The position numbers and the translations under genes are program-made. This document shows positions 44,701 through 48,365 of a DNA stretch of 48,365 nucleotides, piece by piece (position 1 is the first letter of the stretch; the number at the start of each line of letters is the position of its first letter). The stretch comes from Umbelopsis ramanniana AG (lineage: Eukaryota > Mucoromycota > Umbelopsidomycetes > Umbelopsidales > Umbelopsidaceae), in contig NW_026252181.1 in NCBI RefSeq assembly GCF_025399195.1, positions 1 through 48,365 of the forward strand, read 5' to 3'. Under the pieces are notes generated by a model. It saw only the letters and a program-made list of their open reading frames with translations, had not been told where the DNA came from and searched no databases.

Positions 44701-44742
44701 AATTTTCGGCCACATTTTACGAATTCTTGGCCACATTTTACG
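44701..44742. repeat. 21-bp tandem duplication
   Basis: Two adjacent 21-bp units that differ at two positions and share GGCCACATTTTACG (44708-44721 and 44729-44742). Confidence 0.75.
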
Positions 44743-45127
44743 GATATCCTTGATCGGGTCTATGCAGGTTTGAATCCCTGAAACTACATTCATTTGTTTC
44801 TTTTCAGCCGATGTGTGCAGCTCGCCGCCAATATCGGACATTCAATTTTTGAGTGAGCGTTGCTGAATGAGATACTGCAATTCATTTACGCGTGGAAAGA
44901 ACGTGTAGATAGGCTCGCAGCAACTTATCCAATAAGTATAAAGCCAGGGAAAACCTTTCACGACATTGCAGGGCCTTGAATCAAAGGCTGGCGGACAATA
45001 CTTATATACATTGTAATGATCATCTCGCTCGTATGGCAATAATGCGTAAGAGAACGAGGTTTTGATAAGACCAGATTTTTCAAATGTAGCACTTTTATAG
45101 TAAGAAGAAGTTGTAGCTTTGGAATAA

Positions 45128-45197
45128 TGAAGTTTTCAATATCGAATTCAGTCCGAATTGTTAGCATTGGACTGAAGTTTTCAACATCGAAGTCAGT
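45128..45197. repeat. 25-bp direct repeat, 45-bp period
   Basis: TGAAGTTTTCAATATCGAA at 45128 and TGAAGTTTTCAACATCGAA at 45173, each followed by a TCAGT shared at the same offset. The copies are 45 bp apart and differ at two positions. Confidence 0.65.
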
Positions 45198-45511
45198 AAG
45201 ACTTGATAGTAGAACATTAACGATGATCTTTCGGAGGAAGTATATGTAGTCTTCTACGTCTGCATTATCATCTAACCTTTATTATTTAACGATTGCCTTT
45301 CAAATGCACGGACACCTTCACTATTTTATCTGTAACATTATAAGGCTTCATTTTGTTTCTCCTGCCATACATTTAGTTACTGATGATTGCGAAGATAATT
45401 TCAGGCTACTGCTCTGGTAACGTGATCTTAATTCGAAATGTCAGACGACGCATAAACAAATGGCTTTGACGCAAAATAATTTTTAAATCTGTATATATTG
45501 AAGTGAAGAAA

Positions 45512-45740
45512 GGGAATGGGAAGGGACTACAAATAAAATCATGAATAGTGAATGGATTAGAGCAGTAAAAATGGAATTGGGAAAGGACTATAAATAAAAT
45601 TACGAATAAATGGATGCATTCTAATAAGAAAAAGGGGGTGGGGAGAGACTACAGATAAAATTATGGATGGCGGATGGATTATAGCAAAAAAAAGGGAATG
45701 AGAAGGGTCACATACGGATAGGTGGACAGCATCAAAAATT
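45512..45740. repeat. minisatellite, about four units of ~60 bp, 3' of gene copy B
   Basis: Diverged units begin near 45512, 45573, 45635 and 45694, spacing 59-62 bp. Each starts with a G-rich block (GGGAATGGGAAGGGACTA type), followed by ATAAAAT and GGAT motifs. Module A has only two such units. Confidence 0.65.
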
Positions 45741-45869
45741 GGGGTATTATTCCAGAGAAATGCAAAGTAAAGAAAGTTTCTAGAGAAAGAAGGAACAAAC
45801 CAATGTAATGAAAGAAGCCGACAATAGAAGTCGATTGAGTTTCGCCTCCTCTGGAATAAGCAAGGACGT

Positions 45870-46538
45870 TCAGTTGGGCAAGTGGCCGCACTTGAGCATT
45901 GGCTCAAGTTTAAACTTTTTAATTAGCAAGAGGGTATCCTTGGTTTCAACACTCGTGCCACACAAAAGTCCTCTAAGACACCGTTTCACGTCCTTGGTCG
46001 GTACAGCACGCGCATGACTGCCCAAGTGTAATAGACCAGAAGCATGTAGAACCCCGTCACAAAGAGCATCACGCCAAGCTGTATACTCTCGATGAGCCTG
46101 ATCCCTTTCAGCTGGAGGCTTGTCCGAAAAGTGACGTTCGACATGAACGTCTCCATGCTTAAGATGTTCGCGAACTATAGCCAAATATTCTTGTCGATCG
46201 GTCTCACGAAGAGCGGCCAATAGCACAATCACGCAATTCAGGTACTGCTTGGTACTGTTTCCGGCATGTGCGCTTAAAGCCAATGCGCAACCATGTTTTC
46301 GCCCCCAATGGCTATGATCGATTATGAATAGATCCCCGGGCACAACGCCCCCAGTTCTTGTATCGAAAACCCTAGCTAGGATATCTTTCATCCAGTCGCG
46401 AGAATTCGCTCGGATATGGTCTGGCCAGTCAGTCCATGTTGTAGCTTGACAGTATCGCACAAGAGCGTGCACGGCTTTGGGGGTTTTATCAATAGTCACC
46501 TTGGCTAACTGAGATACCTCAGCTACTGTACGGTCCAT
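45870..46538 (-). CDS. unrecognised protein family, copy B, 222 aa
   Basis: Paralog of 43690-44346, same strand, about 2.2 kb away. Shared blocks: TPKAVHAL, RDWMKDILA, DTRTGG, GCALALSAHAG, QYLNCVIVLLA, ETDRQE, HFSDK, AWRDA, SGLL, DTLLLIKKFKLEPML. N-terminal residues before TPKAVHAL differ from copy A, and four extra residues (GHLPN end) extend the C-terminus. The upstream exon and intron of copy A have counterparts (donor at 46633, acceptor at 46567). However, the acceptor position used in A has lost its AG here, and a one-base indel lies in the upstream exon, so a longer N-terminus is unlikely. The uninterrupted frame despite clear divergence argues for selection on the protein. Confidence 0.65.
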   Translation of the reverse strand: MDRTVAEVSQLAKVTIDKTPKAVHALVRYCQATTWTDWPDHIRANSRDWMKDILARVFDTRTGGVVPGDLFIIDHSHWGRKHGCALALSAHAGNSTKQYLNCVIVLLAALRETDRQEYLAIVREHLKHGDVHVERHFSDKPPAERDQAHREYTAWRDALCDGVLHASGLLHLGSHARAVPTKDVKRCLRGLLCGTSVETKDTLLLIKKFKLEPMLKCGHLPN

Positions 46539-47742
46539 GTTGTCAAGGTAGTTGAACCGGAGTGAGCTGCAAACATGTCGGCTACTTTAGTTTGAAAAGC
46601 TAATATGTTACTGGAATTGCAAAAACTACTTACGTCTTTCAAGCGCAATTCCAAAATAAAAGTAGGCAATGTTTCTTCCTTTTGCTATGCCCCCTGACAA
46701 CTGAAAGCGAAAAGGAGGAAGACCAAAATCAATTTGAGGAAATCATCCCAATATATACTTTTATCTTAAGGCTTGACGGTGCTGAGTGCTCGTCTAAGTA
46801 CACGGCGTAAACAATTTCCTTGTAACCAGATCACATACTGCTTTAAATGGAAGTGCGAAAAAGCTTACTTACATGGAGTCCTTGCAGGTTCATTTTCATT
46901 TTTATCGTAGCTCTACTTTTATTATGGACACGCAAGTCGTCTGATAACAATGTCTTACTTTGAGTAGGCAGCTACTGGCCTACTTCATGCAATACACCAT
47001 ACGCAATTAGTGTGGAGCTCCTAAAGTCAAAATGGGGCATTCTTAGCGCCTCTGCCGCATTTGTACCTAAAACAAGCCACTCCTATCGAAGATTGCCCCG
47101 GTCACCTGGCCCCTCACATTGCGAAGTACCGGCTCCCACTTTTATCTTTCGAGGGCATAAGAGCCAAGTCAATCATTCTATTCTGCCTCGACGATGACAA
47201 GTATTTCTGTTCCGGGTATACCGCAAACTCTCAATTATACACACGGCTCGGGCACGCAGCATTTCGAGTTACACACAAACATAGTTAACTTAGACGCTGA
47301 CTAGTATTATGGAGGGCAACTTTATTCTATGGAACGTTGAAATTCGCCGGCCGAAGCGACCATGGCGAGCTCATACAGAAAGTGTGCTATCTATTCAAGC
47401 CATTGCTGCACCAAGCTAGTAAGATAAAAGTCAAATTTAAAACGAATTATACAAATAGCCCAGCAAGCCAGGCAGAGTAATATGACTCACTGGGGCTTAT
47501 ACAACTTGCCAATTTTTAGTGAAAAATTCCCTGTGGTTTATTCTCTTTTCTCTATTTCACTTATACTTCAGTGATTGTCTATGTCAACAAGTTGCACTTC
47601 GTGTACCTTTTTGAAATACCCAAAAGATTTCAATGGGGAAATTACTCCTTCTACCACCATATTACACCTTTTCAGACTGACAATAATAGTGACGCAAACA
47701 TTAATGTACTCCATTTTTTGCAAAGATCTTCAAGTCAAGGTT
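46539..47742. other. upstream region of gene copy B and spacer before leader copy B
   Basis: The first ~230 bp are the promoter and 5' UTR of copy B. The rest is non-repetitive and without a recognised gene. Overlapping frames at 47012-47288 are open but short and unsupported. Confidence 0.45.
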
Positions 47743-48365
47743 AAAAAAAAAATAGATTGCACACCGGTCATAGGAATTGAATCACTAAGAGTAAGATACA
47801 GATCGTCGAGAACTATATTTGCACCTTCATCATACAAATTTAATCTCTGCATCAAATGTTGAGCTCTGCAAAAAGAAGTAAAACAGTGTGTTTATCTCCC
47901 AACATACATCTTCTAATATACAGTGGTTTTTTTCGAATATGCTCTTCTACTGATCTAAATCTGCGCTGACTGTTTATTGATCAATAAACAATGACATAAA
48001 ATCGATGGTTGGTGAAGTCAGTTGTATTTCCGGTTATGTGCGAAAATTATCACTCTTCCTCTTTGTTCATCATTGTCAAATTTCTACATCATTAAATCAA
48101 CTTTCATATGTCGTAACTCCAGCAGTCCATCAATTTGTCTTACATTCCATCTTTCCAAGCACAACAATAGCTTAACAATGGTATATATAGAGAGCGAATT
48201 AAACGGACGCCTGGATGTCGAACATTTCAACTCAAATGATGAGAAATAGTTGCGAGTATTACACTCTTCCCCGGTCTAAAACATGAGCTTGGTCAACCAT
48301 ATACTTACCAAAGTGGATGGTGAGACATATTTAGAAGCCATTTCTGAATTTCATAAACTAGTAAG
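47743..48365 (+). repeat. leader module, copy B, running off the window edge
   Basis: Diverged copy of 42617-43226. The reading frame homologous to the one at 43038 (MVYIESELNGRLDVEHF from 48178) is broken by TAG where copy A has a Trp codon. The second block (MSLVNHILTKVDGETYLEAI, then EFHK) follows. It continues to the last base of the window. Confidence 0.6.

Larger units (their letters stand above)
44571..45238. other. spacer between gene modules A and B
   Basis: About 670 bp without a recognised gene. It contains a 21-bp tandem duplication (44701-44742) and a 25-bp direct repeat (45128-45152 and 45173-45197). The leader module that precedes module A is absent here. Confidence 0.5.

Noticed and set aside
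44755..44785. tRNA-like B box (GGTTTGAATCCC)
   Set aside because: No A box or pairing acceptor stem could be found around it.
47012..47288. Two overlapping plus-strand ORFs
   Set aside because: Short, in competing frames, no repeat partner elsewhere in the window and no known motif; kept only as a note.
42186..48365. CRISPR-like array
   Set aside because: Repeats are diverged minisatellite units without unique spacers, in a eukaryotic context.

Overview
The window reads as nuclear DNA of a filamentous, early-diverging fungus, most likely Mucoromycota (Mucorales-like). This is inference. The basis is moderately AT-rich DNA, many short GT-AG introns (mostly 55-80 nt) that can be placed exactly by reading frame, and a gene set that keeps factors many yeasts lack (a Gemin2-type SMN partner, an MPP6-type exosome factor, a BAG protein, a tubby-like protein). 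No tRNA, rRNA or CRISPR array was found. All exon boundaries below were worked out by hand from splice consensus, phase and family conservation, so single boundaries may be wrong.

Layout, left to right. 0.35-4.5 kb: BAG-domain protein (-), MMM1 of the ERMES tether (-) and an MPP6-like exosome cofactor (+), the last two divergent across 124 bp. 5.0-6.3 kb: mitochondrial ATP synthase subunit 4/b (+). 6.6-8.1 kb: an unrecognised acidic protein (-). 8.8-13.6 kb: ERG2 sterol isomerase (-) and a divergent PMT2-type protein O-mannosyltransferase (-) with a long Q/E-rich tail. 14.1-17.9 kb: DIS3/RRP44 exosome nuclease (+). 18.6-21.6 kb: a homeodomain transcription factor (-) with 1.7 kb of upstream non-coding DNA. 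21.6-25.5 kb: DPH2 (-) and SEN2 tRNA-splicing endonuclease (-). 25.6-30.4 kb: aldo-keto reductase (+) convergent with BRE1 H2B ubiquitin ligase (-). 31.0-32.1 kb: relics of a Ty3-type gag and of what may be a TnpB/Fanzor-like C-terminus. 32.8-42.2 kb: tubby-like protein (-), CWH43 GPI-lipid remodelling protein (-), Gemin2 (+), PEX5 (-) and DPH3/KTI11 (+).

From 42.2 kb to the right edge the character changes. This gene-poor stretch is built from repeated modules: a leader module (two copies, one running off the window), a gene module (two copies, each with one intact ORF of an unrecognised family on the - strand) and a minisatellite 3' of each gene, with different copy number. It looks like a locally expanding, lineage-specific family and is the best candidate here for something undescribed.

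Functional links: RNA exosome (MPP6-like, DIS3), diphthamide synthesis (DPH2, DPH3), secretory and GPI modification (PMT-like, CWH43), organelle biology (MMM1, ATP4, PEX5) and RNA splicing or assembly (SEN2, Gemin2). Eukaryotic genes are normally transcribed singly, so this neighbourhood is not read as an operon.
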